Assembly (NCBI GenBank): GCA_032334055.1
Contig: JAUOZS010000001.1
Span: 1,648,501-1,712,500 of the forward strand
Length of the DNA stretch: 64,000 nucleotides
Source: Selenomonadales bacterium 4137-cl
GTDB taxonomy: Bacteria > Bacillota > Negativicutes > Sporomusales > UBA7701
Direction of reading: 5' to 3'
This document shows, in pieces, positions 1-10,500 of this stretch. The position numbers were made by a program, and so were the translations under genes. Under the pieces are notes generated by a model. The model was given only the letters and a program-made list of their open reading frames with translations. It was not told where the DNA came from and did no database searches. Every line of letters begins with the position of its first letter. Within the stretch, counting starts at the first letter, position 1.

Positions 1-492
1 GAGTACGGCAGCCTGCGCGCCGGCCGCGCCACTCCGGCGCTCCTCGACAAGATCGCGGTCGATTATTACGGTACGCCGACCCCGCTCAGCCAGGTGGCCA
101 ACATTTCGGCTCCCGAGCCTCGGCTGCTGACCATTCAGCCTTGGGAGAAGACGATGCTGGGTACGATTGAGAAGGCGATCCTCAAATCCGATCTCGGGCT
201 GACGCCCAACAACGACGGTTCGGTGATCCGCCTGAGTATCCCGCAATTGACCCAGCAGCGGCGCACCGAGCTGGTCAAGGTCGTGCACAAGAAGGCCGAG
301 GAATGCCGGGTGGCGATTCGCAACCTGCGCCGCGACGGCAACGAGTCGATCAAGAAGCTGGAAAAGGACCGCTCTATTTCCGAGGATGAGGTCAAGAAGG
401 GGCAGGAAGACATCCAGAAGTTGACTGATAAGTATATAAAAGAAGTGGATCATGTTATGGCTATCAAAGAAAAGGAAATAATGGAAGTGTAG
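1..492 (+). CDS. frr: Ribosome recycling factor (5' truncated by window edge)
   Basis: The reading frame is open from base 1 and gives 163 codons, against about 185 for a full RRF, so roughly 20 N-terminal residues lie outside the window. RRF splits the post-termination ribosome with EF-G and IF3 in the cytoplasm. The visible protein begins in the family's conserved early segment ([15 protein letters not shown]), continues through the [14 protein letters not shown] stretch, and ends in the long charged helical region that forms the three-helix bundle. An internal ATG at 94 is not the start, because conserved RRF sequence lies upstream of it. The next gene begins 2 bases after the stop, so the two are probably co-transcribed. 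The call is secure from sequence alone. Confidence 0.97.
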   Translation, partial: EYGSLRAGRATPALLDKIAVDYYGTPTPLSQVANISAPEPRLLTIQPWEKTMLGTIEKAILKSDLGLTPNNDGSVIRLSIPQLTQQRRTELVKVVHKKAEECRVAIRNLRRDGNESIKKLEKDRSISEDEVKKGQEDIQKLTDKYIKEVDHVMAIKEKEIMEV

Positions 493-494
493 CA

Positions 495-698
495 ATGGAG
501 ACCGTCGGAATGCCGCTGAAGGACGCCGCGGAGGCGCTGACGGCGGGCAATATCGCATTTTCGGTGACTGTTACCCGGCCGACGCGCCACAGTTTTCCCC
601 TGGCGGAGGATATGCTTTATGTTGTCAGGGAACTGCGGGACGAAGACGGCGGGCGACGTCTGCTTGTCGCAGCAAAGATGGGGAAAGCCCCCTCGTAA
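495..698 (+). CDS. Small conserved-context hypothetical protein (67 aa)
   Basis: This 67-residue protein starts 2 bases after frr and lies between frr and uppS, a place where B. subtilis has no gene. It has no membrane segment and no cysteines. A central stretch (AFSVTVTRPTRHSFPLAEDMLYVVRELR) looks like two beta strands. I do not recognise a family. Its stop codon TAA forms the loop of a perfect 11-bp hairpin (685-709), so ending translation and folding of that RNA are physically coupled. Translational coupling to frr is likely, because no separate strong ribosome binding site is visible. It is probably real given the tight spacing, but function is unknown. Confidence 0.6.
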   Translation: METVGMPLKDAAEALTAGNIAFSVTVTRPTRHSFPLAEDMLYVVRELRDEDGGRRLLVAAKMGKAPS

Positions 699-709
699 CG
701 AGGGGGCTT
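685..709 (+). terminator. Perfect 11-bp hairpin with stop codon in its loop
   Basis: AAGCCCCCTCG and CGAGGGGGCTT pair perfectly around a 3-base loop that is the TAA stop codon of the preceding small gene. No run of T follows (ATAATTACG), so it is a poor intrinsic terminator. It may instead act as a processing or RNA-stability element, or reduce read-through into uppS. The G-rich right arm also lies about 12 bases upstream of the first possible uppS start, and could hide its ribosome binding site when folded. Confidence 0.55.
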
Positions 710-718
710 ATAATTACG

Positions 719-1510
719 ATGTCGAGGTGCCATGCTGCCGTGTGGAAAAAATGGTTCGGACGTTCTGACCAGCGGAGTGAAAGCTCTTACGGCGATCTTG
801 ACCCGGCGCGCGTGCCGCGTCATGTTGCCATTATTATGGACGGCAACGGGCGCTGGGCGCAAAAGCGCGGCTTGCCGCGCACCTTCGGCCACCGGGCCGG
901 CGCGGAGGCATTGCGGGCTATTGTTCGTACGGCTGCCGAGCTCGGCATCGGCGTGCTCACAACGTACGCTTTCTCCACCGAGAACTGGAAGCGACCGGCG
1001 GAGGAAGTCGATTTGCTGATGAATCTCTTTTCCGATTATCTCGACAATGAGATTGAAGAGCTTAACTCGAACGGCATCAGGGTCCGCTTCAGCGGCAAAA
1101 CGGAAGAGCTGGCCGCCGGGCTCAAGGCCAAGATCGACCGGGCGGAAGGCGTGACCGCGGCGAATGAGAGGCTGGTGCTGAATATAGCGGTGAACTATGG
1201 CGGACGCGCGGAGATTACCCACGCGGTCCGGCTGATCGCCGCCGCGGTGGCCGCCGGCAGCCTTAAGGCCGAGGATGTCAGCGAGGAGGTCATCAGCCGC
1301 CATCTTTACACTGCCGGCCTGCCAGACCTCGATCTGCTCATCCGTCCGGCCGGCGACCTGCGGATCAGTAATTTCCTCCTCTGGCAGGCGGCCTATGCCG
1401 AGTTTTGGTTTACCGATATCAATTGGCCCGATTTCCGGCCCGAGCACCTTATCGCCGCGGTTGCCGATTTTCAGCGGCGCGACCGGCGGTTCGGCGGGCT
1501 GACCAAGTAG
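719..1510 (+). CDS. uppS: Isoprenyl transferase (undecaprenyl diphosphate synthase family)
   Basis: This cis-prenyltransferase condenses isopentenyl diphosphate onto farnesyl diphosphate to make the C55 lipid carrier for peptidoglycan and other wall polymers. The 263-residue length fits the family. The IIMDGNGRWA motif (catalytic Asp near residue 41), TTYAFSTENWKRP and the C-terminal RISNFLLWQ are all present. The usual IRT(G/S)GE/D segment reads IRPAGD here, a small deviation in the diphosphate-binding loop. The start is uncertain: ATG 719 has a distant G-rich Shine-Dalgarno, and GTG 740 (giving MWKKWFG) has GAGGTG upstream. It is followed 8 bases later by cdsA, as in B. subtilis. Confidence 0.96.
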   Translation: MSRCHAAVWKKWFGRSDQRSESSYGDLDPARVPRHVAIIMDGNGRWAQKRGLPRTFGHRAGAEALRAIVRTAAELGIGVLTTYAFSTENWKRPAEEVDLLMNLFSDYLDNEIEELNSNGIRVRFSGKTEELAAGLKAKIDRAEGVTAANERLVLNIAVNYGGRAEITHAVRLIAAAVAAGSLKAEDVSEEVISRHLYTAGLPDLDLLIRPAGDLRISNFLLWQAAYAEFWFTDINWPDFRPEHLIAAVADFQRRDRRFGGLTK

Positions 1511-1518
1511 GTGTATAG

Positions 1519-2346
1519 ATGTTCATCCACAGGGTTGTGACAGCCGTAGTCGGCATAATCATCGCCATTTTCGTAGTAAACTACGGGCAGTGGGTATTCG
1601 CCGCCGCCGCCCTTCTTCTCACGCTGCTTGCCTGGCACGAGTTCTCGGCGATGGCGTGCTGTCGCCAGGTCGAGACAGCCTATTGGCTGGGGGTGGCAGG
1701 CATAGTCCTCATCTGGGGAACGGCCTGGCTGGGCAATGCCCGCGAAACGATGGCGGTGGTGCTGCTGATCGCTTTTATTGCGCTGGCGAAAATGGTGTTC
1801 GCTCCGGAGCGCTTTTCCTTCCAGGACGCGGCCGCCACTATCGCCGGCGTGGTGTACGTCGGCCTGGCGTTCGCCCATCTGGTGCTGCTGCGGTTCACCG
1901 ACTATTCGGTGCTGATGGCCACCAAGTTCGGTCCTCTATCGGCTGGCGCGGTTTATCTTTGGCTGGCGTTCGTCGGCACCTGGTCGTCCGATACCTTCGC
2001 CTATTTGGTGGGCTCAAGGTTTGGCCGCCGCAAGCTGGCGCCGAAGGTAAGTCCCGGCAAGACGTGGGAGGGGACCATCGGCGGCGTGGTAGGCAGCGTG
2101 ATCGGTGTGACCGCCATGGGCGCCGCGTGTGCGCTGCCGCTCGGCCACAGCGCCGCTATCGGTCTGCTGGTCGGTGTCGTGGCTCCGGTGGGCGATCTTG
2201 TCGAGTCGTCGATAAAAAGGTTCTGCGCCGTCAAGGATTCCGGGCGCCTGCTGCCCGGCCACGGCGGGGTGCTGGACCGCTTCGACAGCGTCATGTTCGC
2301 CGCCCCGGCCGTTTATTATTATCTGCAGATTTTCATCGTGCGCTGA
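1519..2346 (+). CDS. cdsA: Phosphatidate cytidylyltransferase
   Basis: This integral membrane enzyme makes CDP-diacylglycerol from phosphatidate and CTP, the precursor of phosphatidylglycerol and phosphatidylethanolamine. It has 275 residues with many hydrophobic segments from the first residues on. The C-terminal CDP-diacylglycerol synthase signature is intact: SSIKRF, KDSGRLLPGHGG and LDRFDS in order. TAGGTG precedes the ATG by 5 bases. It belongs to the uppS-cdsA-dxr-rseP-ispG-proS run. A pgsA gene, which uses its product, is not found at its usual place before cinA further along this window. Confidence 0.97.
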   Translation: MFIHRVVTAVVGIIIAIFVVNYGQWVFAAAALLLTLLAWHEFSAMACCRQVETAYWLGVAGIVLIWGTAWLGNARETMAVVLLIAFIALAKMVFAPERFSFQDAAATIAGVVYVGLAFAHLVLLRFTDYSVLMATKFGPLSAGAVYLWLAFVGTWSSDTFAYLVGSRFGRRKLAPKVSPGKTWEGTIGGVVGSVIGVTAMGAACALPLGHSAAIGLLVGVVAPVGDLVESSIKRFCAVKDSGRLLPGHGGVLDRFDSVMFAAPAVYYYLQIFIVR

Positions 2347-2363
2347 CGCGCCGTTAGGAGACT

Positions 2364-3524
2364 ATGATGGTGAAACGCATCGCCGTACTGGGGTCGACCG
2401 GCTCGATCGGCACCCAGGCCCTTGAGGTCGCGGCCGCCCATCCCGACCGTTTCCGGGTCGTCGCTCTGGCGGCCCATCACAACGACAGGCTGCTCGCCGA
2501 GCAGCTCGACCGGTTTCGCCCGGCGCTGGCCGTGCTCGCGGACGGCGAGGCGGCCGACCGGCTGCGCGGCCATTACCGCGGCCCTGCCAAGATCATGGCG
2601 GGCGAGGAGGGGCTGATCGCCGCGGCGACGCTGGCGGAGGCCGATACCGTCCTGACTTCGCTGGTGGGCTTCGCCGGCCTGAGGCCGACGCTGGCGGCGA
2701 TCGAGGCTGGCAAGAATATCGCGCTGGCCAACAAGGAAACGCTGGTTGCCGCCGGCGAACTCGTAACCGCCGCGGCCCGCAGGCGCGGTGTAGCCATTTT
2801 GCCTGTGGACAGCGAGCATAGCGCCATTCTCCAGTGCCTGCAGGGGGAGGGCAGGGCAGGCGTCCGCCGCCTGATCCTCACCGCTTCCGGCGGGCCGTTT
2901 CGCGAGCGGGCCAAGGAGACGCTGCCGCGCGTTACGGTATCGGAGTGCCTGAAGCATCCGAACTGGTCGATGGGCCGCAAGATAACCGTCGATTCGGCGA
3001 CGCTCGCTAATAAAGGCCTGGAAGTGATCGAGGCCCGGTGGCTGTTCGATATGGACTATGACGCTATCGACGTTGTCGTCCATCCCCAGAGCATCATCCA
3101 TTCGATGGTAGAATTCGTGGATGGGTCGGTGATGGCTCAGCTCGGGCGCCCCGATATGCGCCTGCCGATTCAGTACGCGTTCAGTTTCCCCGACCGCTGG
3201 CCGGCGGATTTTGCCCGCCTCGATTTCACCGCGCTTTCCGCGCTTACCTTCGCGCCGCCTGACACCGACCGTTTCCCGGCTCTGGCCATGGGCTACGAGG
3301 CGGGTCGGCGCGGCGGCACCGCGCCCTGTGTTTTCAACGCCGCCAATGAGGCGGCCGTCAACGCTTTTCTGTCCGGGGAAATCACTTTCACCGCCATTAC
3401 CGCGTCGGTCCGCCGCGCGCTCGACGCGCACGCGGACGTCGCTTCGCCGACGCTCGCGGACCTCTGCGCCGCCGACGAATGGGCGCGGGCGTTCGTCGCC
3501 CGGATTATTCCCGAGCTTAAATAA
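2364..3524 (+). CDS. dxr: 1-deoxy-D-xylulose 5-phosphate reductoisomerase
   Basis: This enzyme rearranges and reduces DXP to 2-C-methyl-erythritol 4-phosphate with NADPH, the first committed step of the MEP isoprenoid pathway. The 386-residue length is typical. The N-terminal VLGSTGSIGTQALEV is the NADPH-binding fold. Conserved LANKET, VDSEHSAI and LTASGGPF segments carry metal and substrate contacts, and HPNWSMGRKITVDSATL, also in the substrate-binding region, is intact. TTAGGAG sits just upstream of the ATG; a second ATG directly follows the first, so the start could be 2367. Together with ispG and uppS it groups the isoprenoid route in one operon. Confidence 0.98.
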   Translation: MMVKRIAVLGSTGSIGTQALEVAAAHPDRFRVVALAAHHNDRLLAEQLDRFRPALAVLADGEAADRLRGHYRGPAKIMAGEEGLIAAATLAEADTVLTSLVGFAGLRPTLAAIEAGKNIALANKETLVAAGELVTAAARRRGVAILPVDSEHSAILQCLQGEGRAGVRRLILTASGGPFRERAKETLPRVTVSECLKHPNWSMGRKITVDSATLANKGLEVIEARWLFDMDYDAIDVVVHPQSIIHSMVEFVDGSVMAQLGRPDMRLPIQYAFSFPDRWPADFARLDFTALSALTFAPPDTDRFPALAMGYEAGRRGGTAPCVFNAANEAAVNAFLSGEITFTAITASVRRALDAHADVASPTLADLCAADEWARAFVARIIPELK

Positions 3525-3548
3525 CCCGTTGGAAGAGGTGGAAGTTTC

Positions 3549-4577
3549 TTGACAACCACGATTATCGCCACGGTCTTTGTGCTGGGTCTGCTGGTCCTCG
3601 TCCACGAGATCGGCCACTTCGTCTCCGCCCGCCTTACCGGCATGGCGGTGCGCGAGTTCGGCATCGGCTTCGGGCCGGCCCTGGTCAGCAAAAGATTCGG
3701 CGAGACGGTTTATTCCCTCAACCTCGTTCCGTTAGGCGGCTTCGTGAAGATCGCCGGTATGGACCCGGACGAGGAGCAGACCGAAAAATCTTACGGCGCG
3801 AAGCCGATCTGGGCCCGCATGCTGGTGATCGCCGCCGGACCAGTGATGAATTTTGTGCTGCCGGCGCTGCTGTTTTTCATCGTGCTGCTCGGCGCGGGCG
3901 TGGACAATGCCTCCGACAAGCCAATTATCGGCAGTATCATCGCCGACAGACCGGCCGCCCGGGCCGGTTTGGCCGCCGGCGACCGCATCATGTCCGTTAA
4001 CGGCGGCAAGATTGATACCTGGATGGATTTTGTCCAGGTTATCAGGGTCAACGCCGACAAAAAGGTGACGATCGTTTACGACCGCGGCGGCGTCACGAAA
4101 GAGGCGGCCATCGTTCCCGAATACGACGCGAAAACGAACCGCGGCATTATCGGCGTAACGCCACAGGTAACGAACTACCGTCCGGGGCCGGGTGAGGCTT
4201 TCGTGATGGCGGTGAAGCAGACGGTGGTGGTGACGGCCGCGATCTTCGGCGGCCTGGTGCAGATGATCACCGGGCAGGCGCCCGCAGACGTAGCCGGGCC
4301 TATCGGGGTCGCCCAGATGACTGGGCAGGTCGCCCGGATGGGCTTTCTGCCGCTGCTCCAGTTCGCGGCTTTCCTCAGCATAAACCTGGGGCTCATTAAT
4401 CTCCTGCCGGTGCCGGTGCTGGACGGCGGCCACCTGGTGACGCTGGCGTTCGAGGCCGTGCGGGGCAAGCCTTTAAGCCGCAGCAAGCTGCAGATCATTC
4501 AGACGATCGGTTTCGCGCTCTTGATGACGCTGATGTTGCTGGCGACGTTCAAAGATATTACGCGGATTTTCTGGTGA
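3549..4577 (+). CDS. rseP: Site-2 protease, RseP/RasP family zinc metalloprotease
   Basis: This is an intramembrane protease that cuts transmembrane segments of anti-sigma factors and leftover signal peptides. It has 342 residues and starts at TTG, preceded by GAGGTGG. The first membrane helix carries HEIGH (His19, Glu20, His23), the zinc site. A PDZ domain follows at about residues 115-190 ([21 protein letters not shown]). The third zinc ligand lies in the [12 protein letters not shown] segment near the C terminus. Its TGA stop overlaps the ispG start in an ATGA junction, so translation of the two genes is coupled. Confidence 0.96.
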   Translation: MTTTIIATVFVLGLLVLVHEIGHFVSARLTGMAVREFGIGFGPALVSKRFGETVYSLNLVPLGGFVKIAGMDPDEEQTEKSYGAKPIWARMLVIAAGPVMNFVLPALLFFIVLLGAGVDNASDKPIIGSIIADRPAARAGLAAGDRIMSVNGGKIDTWMDFVQVIRVNADKKVTIVYDRGGVTKEAAIVPEYDAKTNRGIIGVTPQVTNYRPGPGEAFVMAVKQTVVVTAAIFGGLVQMITGQAPADVAGPIGVAQMTGQVARMGFLPLLQFAAFLSINLGLINLLPVPVLDGGHLVTLAFEAVRGKPLSRSKLQIIQTIGFALLMTLMLLATFKDITRIFW

Positions 4578-5650
4578 TGAGCATGAAACGCAAACGCACC
4601 GCGCCGATCCGTGTCGGCAAGATAACCGTGGGCGGCAACGCGCCCGTATCCGTGCAGTCGATGACCAACACCAAGACGGACGATGTGGCCGCCACCGTCG
4701 CCCAGATCGGCCGTCTCGCCGCCGCCGGGTGCGACATAGTACGGGTGGCAGTGCCCGACGCCGCGGCCGCCGAGGCGCTGGCGGCGATAAAGGCGGCGGT
4801 GGGCGACATGCCGATTGTCGCCGATATCCACTTCGACCACCGCCTGGCGCTGTCGGCGTTGGAGCGGGGGGTGGACGGCCTGCGGCTCAATCCCGGCAAC
4901 ATCGGCGACCCCGACCATGTCACGGCTGTCGTGAAGGCGGCCAGGAAGCGCCGCGTGCCGATCCGCATCGGCGTCAACGCCGGCTCGCTCGATAAGGCGC
5001 TGCTCGCCAGACACGGCGGCCACGCCACCGCCGCCGCGATGGTGGAGAGCGCTCTCGGACATATCCGCATTCTCGAAAATCTGGACTTTTACGATATCAA
5101 GGTATCTCTCAAGGCCCATGACGTGCCGCTAACGCTGGAGGCCTACCGCCAGATGTCGCAGGCGGTCGACTACCCGCTCCACCTCGGGATCACCGAGGCG
5201 GGCACGGTCAATACCGGTATTATCCGCTCGGCGGTGGGCATCGGCGCTCTTTTGGCCGAGGGCATCGGCGACACGGTCCGCGTATCGCTGACCGGCGACC
5301 CGGTGGAGGAGGTGCGGGTGGCGAACGAGATTTTGAAGTCGCTCGGCCTCCGGGAATACGGCCCGACCCTCGTTTCCTGCCCGACCTGCGGCCGAACCGA
5401 GATCGACCTCGTAGCCGTCGCCAGGGCGGTGGAGGAGCGAATCAAGGCGATGAAGAAGCCGCTGAAGGTGGCGGTGATGGGGTGCGTGGTCAACGGCCCC
5501 GGGGAGGCGCGGGAAGCAGACATCGGCCTGGCCGGCGGCAAAGGGCAGGGGCTGATCTTCCGCAAGGGGGAGATTCTCCGCAAGGTGCCAGAGGACCAGT
5601 TGATTGCGGCGCTGTTCGCCGAAATAGATAAACTCGTCGAGGAGGAATAA
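4574..5650 (+). CDS. ispG: 4-hydroxy-3-methylbut-2-en-1-yl diphosphate synthase (flavodoxin type)
   Basis: This iron-sulfur enzyme reductively opens MEcPP to HMBPP, the penultimate step of the MEP pathway. The 358-residue length fits the short bacterial form. The N-terminal TIM-barrel half begins with [17 protein letters not shown]. The C-terminal half carries three cluster cysteines, Cys269 and Cys272 in CPTCGRTEI and Cys304 in [11 protein letters not shown], plus the conserved Glu311 that follows. It overlaps rseP by 4 bases. B. subtilis keeps ispG elsewhere, so its insertion between rseP and proS is a feature of this lineage. Confidence 0.98.
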   Translation: MMSMKRKRTAPIRVGKITVGGNAPVSVQSMTNTKTDDVAATVAQIGRLAAAGCDIVRVAVPDAAAAEALAAIKAAVGDMPIVADIHFDHRLALSALERGVDGLRLNPGNIGDPDHVTAVVKAARKRRVPIRIGVNAGSLDKALLARHGGHATAAAMVESALGHIRILENLDFYDIKVSLKAHDVPLTLEAYRQMSQAVDYPLHLGITEAGTVNTGIIRSAVGIGALLAEGIGDTVRVSLTGDPVEEVRVANEILKSLGLREYGPTLVSCPTCGRTEIDLVAVARAVEERIKAMKKPLKVAVMGCVVNGPGEAREADIGLAGGKGQGLIFRKGEILRKVPEDQLIAALFAEIDKLVEEE

Positions 5651-5657
5651 TATTATC

Positions 5658-7358
5658 ATGCGCGCATCCCAGCTATACGCCCCGACGCTGCGGGAAACGC
5701 CGGCCGAAGCCGAGGTAATCAGCCATCAGCTCATGCTGCGGGCCGGGTTCATCCGCAAGGCGGCCGGCGGCATTTACAACTACCTGCCCCTGGCCTGGCG
5801 GGTGCTGAAGAAGATCGAGAAGATCGTCCGCGAGGAGATGGACGCCAAGGGAGGCCAGGAACTGCTGATGCCGATCGTGCTGCCGGCGGAGATGTGGCAG
5901 GAGACGGGCCGCTGGGACGTTTACGGCGACGAGATGTTTCGCCTGAAGGACCGTCACGGCCGCGACTTTTGCCTGGGGCCGACCCACGAGGAGATGGTCA
6001 CCACCCTCATCCGCGACGAGGTGCGCTCTTATCGCCAATTGCCGCTGATGCTGTACCAGATCCAGAACAAGTTCCGCGACGAGATCAGGCCGCGGTTCGG
6101 GCTGATGCGCGGCCGCGAGTTCATTATGAAGGATCTTTATTCGTTCGACCGCGACGAAGCCGGTCTGGACGAAAGCTATAACAAGATGTACGACGCCTAC
6201 AGCCGCGTTTTCACCCGCTGCGGGCTGACCTTCCGCCCGGTCGAGGCCGACCCCGGCGCCATCGGCGGGAAGGGGAGCCACGAGTTCATGGTCATCGCCG
6301 ATTCGGGCGAGGCGGCGATCGTGTACTGCGGCGGCTGCGACTACGCCGCCAACGTCGAGAAGGCCGAGCTGCACCCGCTCGAGGCGCCGGCCGAGGCTCC
6401 CGCGGAGCTTGTCCTCAAGGACACCCCCGGCACGAAGACGATCGCCGCGGTGGCCGAGTTCCTCGGCCTGCCCGCCGCCAAGACGGTCAAGACGCTGGCC
6501 TATCTGACCGACAAGGGGCTGGTGTTCGCCCTGGTGCGCGGCGACCACGACGTGAACGAGATAAAGGTGCAGAACGCCGTCGGCGCGATCTTTCTGCAGA
6601 TGGCCGACGAAGCCTCGCTGGCGGCCGCCGGCACTTCCCCCGGCTTCATGGGGCCGATCGGTGTCAAGGATGTAATCGTGGTGGCGGACGCGACGGTGAT
6701 GAAGATGTACAATACGGTCGTTGGCGCCAACGAGCCGGACCGCCACTATGTCAACGTCAATCCCGGCCGGGACTTTAAGCCGGCCGTCGTTGCCGACATC
6801 CGCCTTATCCGCGAGGGCGACCCCTGCCCGCGCTGCGGCGAGCCGGTGAAGACGGCGCGCGGCATCGAGGTGGGCCAGGTGTTCAAGCTGTATACCAAGT
6901 ATTCCAAGGCCCTGAACGCCACTTACCTGGATGAGAACGGCCAGGAACAGACGATCGTGATGGGCACGTACGGCATCGGCGTAACCCGCACGATGGCCGC
7001 CGCCATCGAGCAAAATAACGACGCCAACGGCATTATTTGGCCGGCAGCCATCGCTCCCTTCCATGCCGCCGTTATCCCGGTGAACAACGCCGACCAGGGC
7101 CAGCGCGAGCTGGCGGAAAAGCTCTACGCCGAGCTTGCCGCCGCCGGTGTCGAGGTTGTCCTCGACGACCGCGACGAACGGGCGGGGGTGAAGTTCAAGG
7201 ACGCCGATCTGATCGGTTATCCGCTGAAGGTGACGATCGGCGCCAAGGCGGTGAGCGAGAACAAGGTGGAGGTCAAGACGCGGCGCGGCGGCGAAGTACA
7301 CTTTTTCCCGGCGGAGGAAGCCGTCGAAGGGATTAAAGCCCTGCTGGCGAAGCTGTAA
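5658..7358 (+). CDS. proS: Prolyl-tRNA synthetase (bacterial type with editing domain)
   Basis: This class II synthetase attaches proline to tRNA-Pro. The 566-residue length is that of the bacterial ProS, with the INS editing domain inserted between class II motifs 2 and 3. Motif 2 is within [28 protein letters not shown]. The editing domain spans roughly residues 225-400. The anticodon-binding domain occupies the C-terminal 100 residues ([11 protein letters not shown] onward). An excellent GAGGAGG lies 7-12 bases before the ATG. The gene closes the operon, as a strong terminator follows immediately. Confidence 0.98.
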   Translation: MRASQLYAPTLRETPAEAEVISHQLMLRAGFIRKAAGGIYNYLPLAWRVLKKIEKIVREEMDAKGGQELLMPIVLPAEMWQETGRWDVYGDEMFRLKDRHGRDFCLGPTHEEMVTTLIRDEVRSYRQLPLMLYQIQNKFRDEIRPRFGLMRGREFIMKDLYSFDRDEAGLDESYNKMYDAYSRVFTRCGLTFRPVEADPGAIGGKGSHEFMVIADSGEAAIVYCGGCDYAANVEKAELHPLEAPAEAPAELVLKDTPGTKTIAAVAEFLGLPAAKTVKTLAYLTDKGLVFALVRGDHDVNEIKVQNAVGAIFLQMADEASLAAAGTSPGFMGPIGVKDVIVVADATVMKMYNTVVGANEPDRHYVNVNPGRDFKPAVVADIRLIREGDPCPRCGEPVKTARGIEVGQVFKLYTKYSKALNATYLDENGQEQTIVMGTYGIGVTRTMAAAIEQNNDANGIIWPAAIAPFHAAVIPVNNADQGQRELAEKLYAELAAAGVEVVLDDRDERAGVKFKDADLIGYPLKVTIGAKAVSENKVEVKTRRGGEVHFFPAEEAVEGIKALLAKL

Positions 7359-7369
7359 TTTGCGTAAGG

Positions 7370-7399
7370 AACCCCGGCATGGAAATGCCGGGGTTTTTT
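7370..7399 (+). terminator. Intrinsic terminator after proS
   Basis: AACCCCGGCAT and ATGCCGGGGTT form a perfect 11-bp stem with a GGAA loop, directly followed by TTTT. It ends the frr-proS transcription unit. Confidence 0.93.
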
Positions 7400-7582
7400 G
7401 CGCTGTGTCGCGGGCGATAATCGGCGGAAAGGAATTTTTTTGCAATAAATTATGTTAGTTATAAATATCGATACTTTTACAACTATAGCAGGAATTGGCG
7501 CGACGAACGCCAAATATTGTACAGGTAGCGGCAAACCGCCACAAAATGTTGTTATTCCAGGCGATATACAGGAGAGTGCCCT

Positions 7583-10500
7583 TTGCATACCTACTGCATC
7601 ATCCCCGATAAAACCCAGAGCCTTCTCGACCTGCTTGCGGAGCTCGAGCTGACCGGCGCCGAGCGCGAGCAGCTGACGAACGTGGTCGTCGCCAAGGTTA
7701 ATGTCGATACCGATGCCCCCGGGTGGGAGGTCCATCTGACCGCCCCCGTGCCGCTGCCGGCCAACGTGCTCGACCGCGCCGCCGCCCATCTCTGCCGGCG
7801 CTGCGGCCTTAAGCATACGTCTTTCGTGCTTGCCGCAACCAAGGATTTCGGGCAATATCTCGCCGAAGACTGGCAGGCTTTCGTTAGCGGCGTGGCCGGC
7901 GGCAACCCGACCATCCGTCATCTGCTGTCCGGTGCCAAGTGGCAGTTCGACGGTCACACTCTTGTCCTGGAGACGAACGGCGACCTGTCCGGCCAGATAC
8001 TATCCGCCCGCGGCGTTGATAAGGCGATTGTCGCCTTTGTCGCCGAAAAATTTTCCCGGCCATGCGCGGTGGCGTTCCTGAGCGTTGCCGCCGTCGAGCC
8101 GGAACCATGCGACGAGGAGCCGCCGGGGAACGGTTATCCTGAGCCTGCGGCCGAGAAAGGTCCCGCCGCGGCGAAGAAAAAAGCGCCCGAGAACCCGCTG
8201 CTGTTCGGCCGCGTGATCAAAAACGACGCTGTGCCGCTGGCGAGCATTGAGGAGGAGGGACGCAACGTCATCGTCGCCGGGCAGATCGTCAAGCATGAAC
8301 TGCGAGAGCTTAAGTCGGGACGGACGCTGCTGTCGTTCGATATCGCCGATCTCGGCGGCGGCATAAGCGGCAAGGCCTTTTTCGACGATAAGGCCCAGAT
8401 CGCCAAGCTGGCGGCCGGGCTGGCCGACGGCATGCTCGTCAAGGTCAAGGGGACGGTCCAGTACGACAAGTACGCCAATGAACTGGTGATGTTCGCCGAC
8501 AGCATGTGCCGCCTGGCGAAGCCCGAGCGCACCGATACGGCGGAGGTGAAGCGGGTGGAGCTGCACGCCCATACCCGGATGAGCGCGCTTGACGCCGTGG
8601 TGGCGACCAAGGCGCTGATTAAGACGGCCGCCCAATGGGGGCATCCGGCGGTGGCGATCACCGACCACGGTGTCGTGCAGGCTTTCCCGGAGGCGGAGGA
8701 GGTGGCGGCGAAAGCAGGCATCAAGGTTATCTACGGCATGGAGGGCTATTTGTTCGACGACGACATCAACCATGCCTATCATATAATCATTCTCGCCAAA
8801 AACAGCGTCGGCCTCCGCAACCTCTACAGGCTGGTGTCGTTGTCCCACCTCAAGTACCTGCACCGCACGCCCCGCATTCCGCGAGCCATCCTGGCCGAGT
8901 ACCGTGAAGGCCTTGTTTTAGGTTCGGCCTGCGAGGCAGGAGAGTGCATGCAAGCGCTCATTAACGGCGCCAAGGATGAAGAGGTGGTGCGTATCGCCAC
9001 TTTTTACGATTATCTTGAAATCCAGCCGGCCGGCAACAACGAGTTCCTGGTGCGCCAGGGACGGATCGCCGACGAGGAGGGGCTGCGCGACCTCAACCGG
9101 CGGATTTGCTCCCTGGGCGAGCGGCTGGGCAAGCCGGTGGTCGCGACCTGCGACGTCCATTTCCTCCAGCCGGAGGACGAAGTCTACCGGCGCATCCTCA
9201 TGACCGGCCAGGGTTACGATGATGCCGACAAGCAGCCGCCGCTGTTTTTCCGCACGACCGGGGAGATGCTGGCCGAATTCGCCTATCTCGGCGAGGCCAA
9301 GGCCTACGAGGTGGTCGTCGAGAATACCCGCCTGATAAGCGAAGGGATCGAGGCGTTCAAGCCGATTCCCGAAGAGCTTTACTCGCCGAAGATCCCCGGC
9401 GCCGAGGAGCAGATCAAGTCGATGTCTTATGCCAAAGCCCGCAAGCTCTACGGCGACGATTTGCCCGAGCTGGTGGCCGACCGGCTGAAGTACGAGCTCG
9501 ATTCGATTATCAACAACGGCTTCGCCGTGCTGTACCTCATCGCTCACAAGCTAGTCAAGAAGTCGCTCGACGACGGTTATCTGGTAGGGTCGCGAGGCTC
9601 GGTCGGTTCCTCGTTCGTCGCGACGATGACCGATATTACCGAGGTCAACCCGTTGCCGCCCCACTGGCGCTGTCCGGCCTGCCGCTGGAGCGAGTTCGTC
9701 GCCGACGGAACGTACGGCTGCGGCTTCGATATGCCCGACCGCGTCTGCCCGACCTGCGGCGAGGCGGCCATCAAGGACGGTCACGATATTCCGTTCGCCG
9801 TATTCATGGGTTTTCACGGCGACAAGGTGCCCGATATCGACCTCAATTTCTCCGGCGAATACCAGCCGGTGGCCCACAAGTATACCGAGGAGTTGTTCGG
9901 CCGCGACAACGTGTTCCGCGCCGGCACGATCGCCACGATCGCCGATAAGACGGCTTACGGGTTTGTCCGCAATTACTTCGCCGACAAGGGCATAACCGCC
10001 CGCAACGCTCATATCAACCACCTGATAAGCGGCTGCACGGGGGTGAAGCGGACCACCGGCCAACACCCCGGCGGCATCATGGTTGTGCCGCGGGACATGG
10101 ATATCCACCATTTCACGCCGATTCAGTACCCGGCCGATGACAAGAATTCGGCCACCATCACCACGCATTTCGATTATCATTCCATTTCCAGCCGGCTGGT
10201 CAAGCTCGATATCCTCGGCCATGACGACCCGACGGTCATCAAGATGCTGGAGGATCTGACCGGCCTCGATCCCAAGGCGATCCCTTTTGACGACAAGCCG
10301 ACGCTGAGCCTGTTTTCGTCCACCGAGGCTCTCGGCCTCAGCCCCGCGGAGCTCGGCTCGACGGTGGGCACGTTCGGCATCCCCGAGTTCGGGACGAAAT
10401 TCGTCCGCCAGATGCTGGAGGACACCAAGCCGCAGAATTTCAGCGAGCTTGTCCGTATCAGCGGCTTTTCCCACGGCACGGATGTGTGGCTGAACAACGC

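Noticed and set aside
617..1447. Minus-strand 276-codon frame
   Set aside because: It is the antisense shadow of uppS in GC-rich DNA, has an Arg/His-rich low-complexity translation and no ribosome binding site.
2319..3617. Minus-strand 432-codon frame opposite dxr
   Set aside because: Antisense shadow of a fully recognisable dxr; composition is typical of a GC-rich mirror frame.
5673..7445. Minus-strand 590-codon frame opposite proS
   Set aside because: It runs through the proS terminator and mirrors proS codons; His/Gln/Val-rich translation without motifs.
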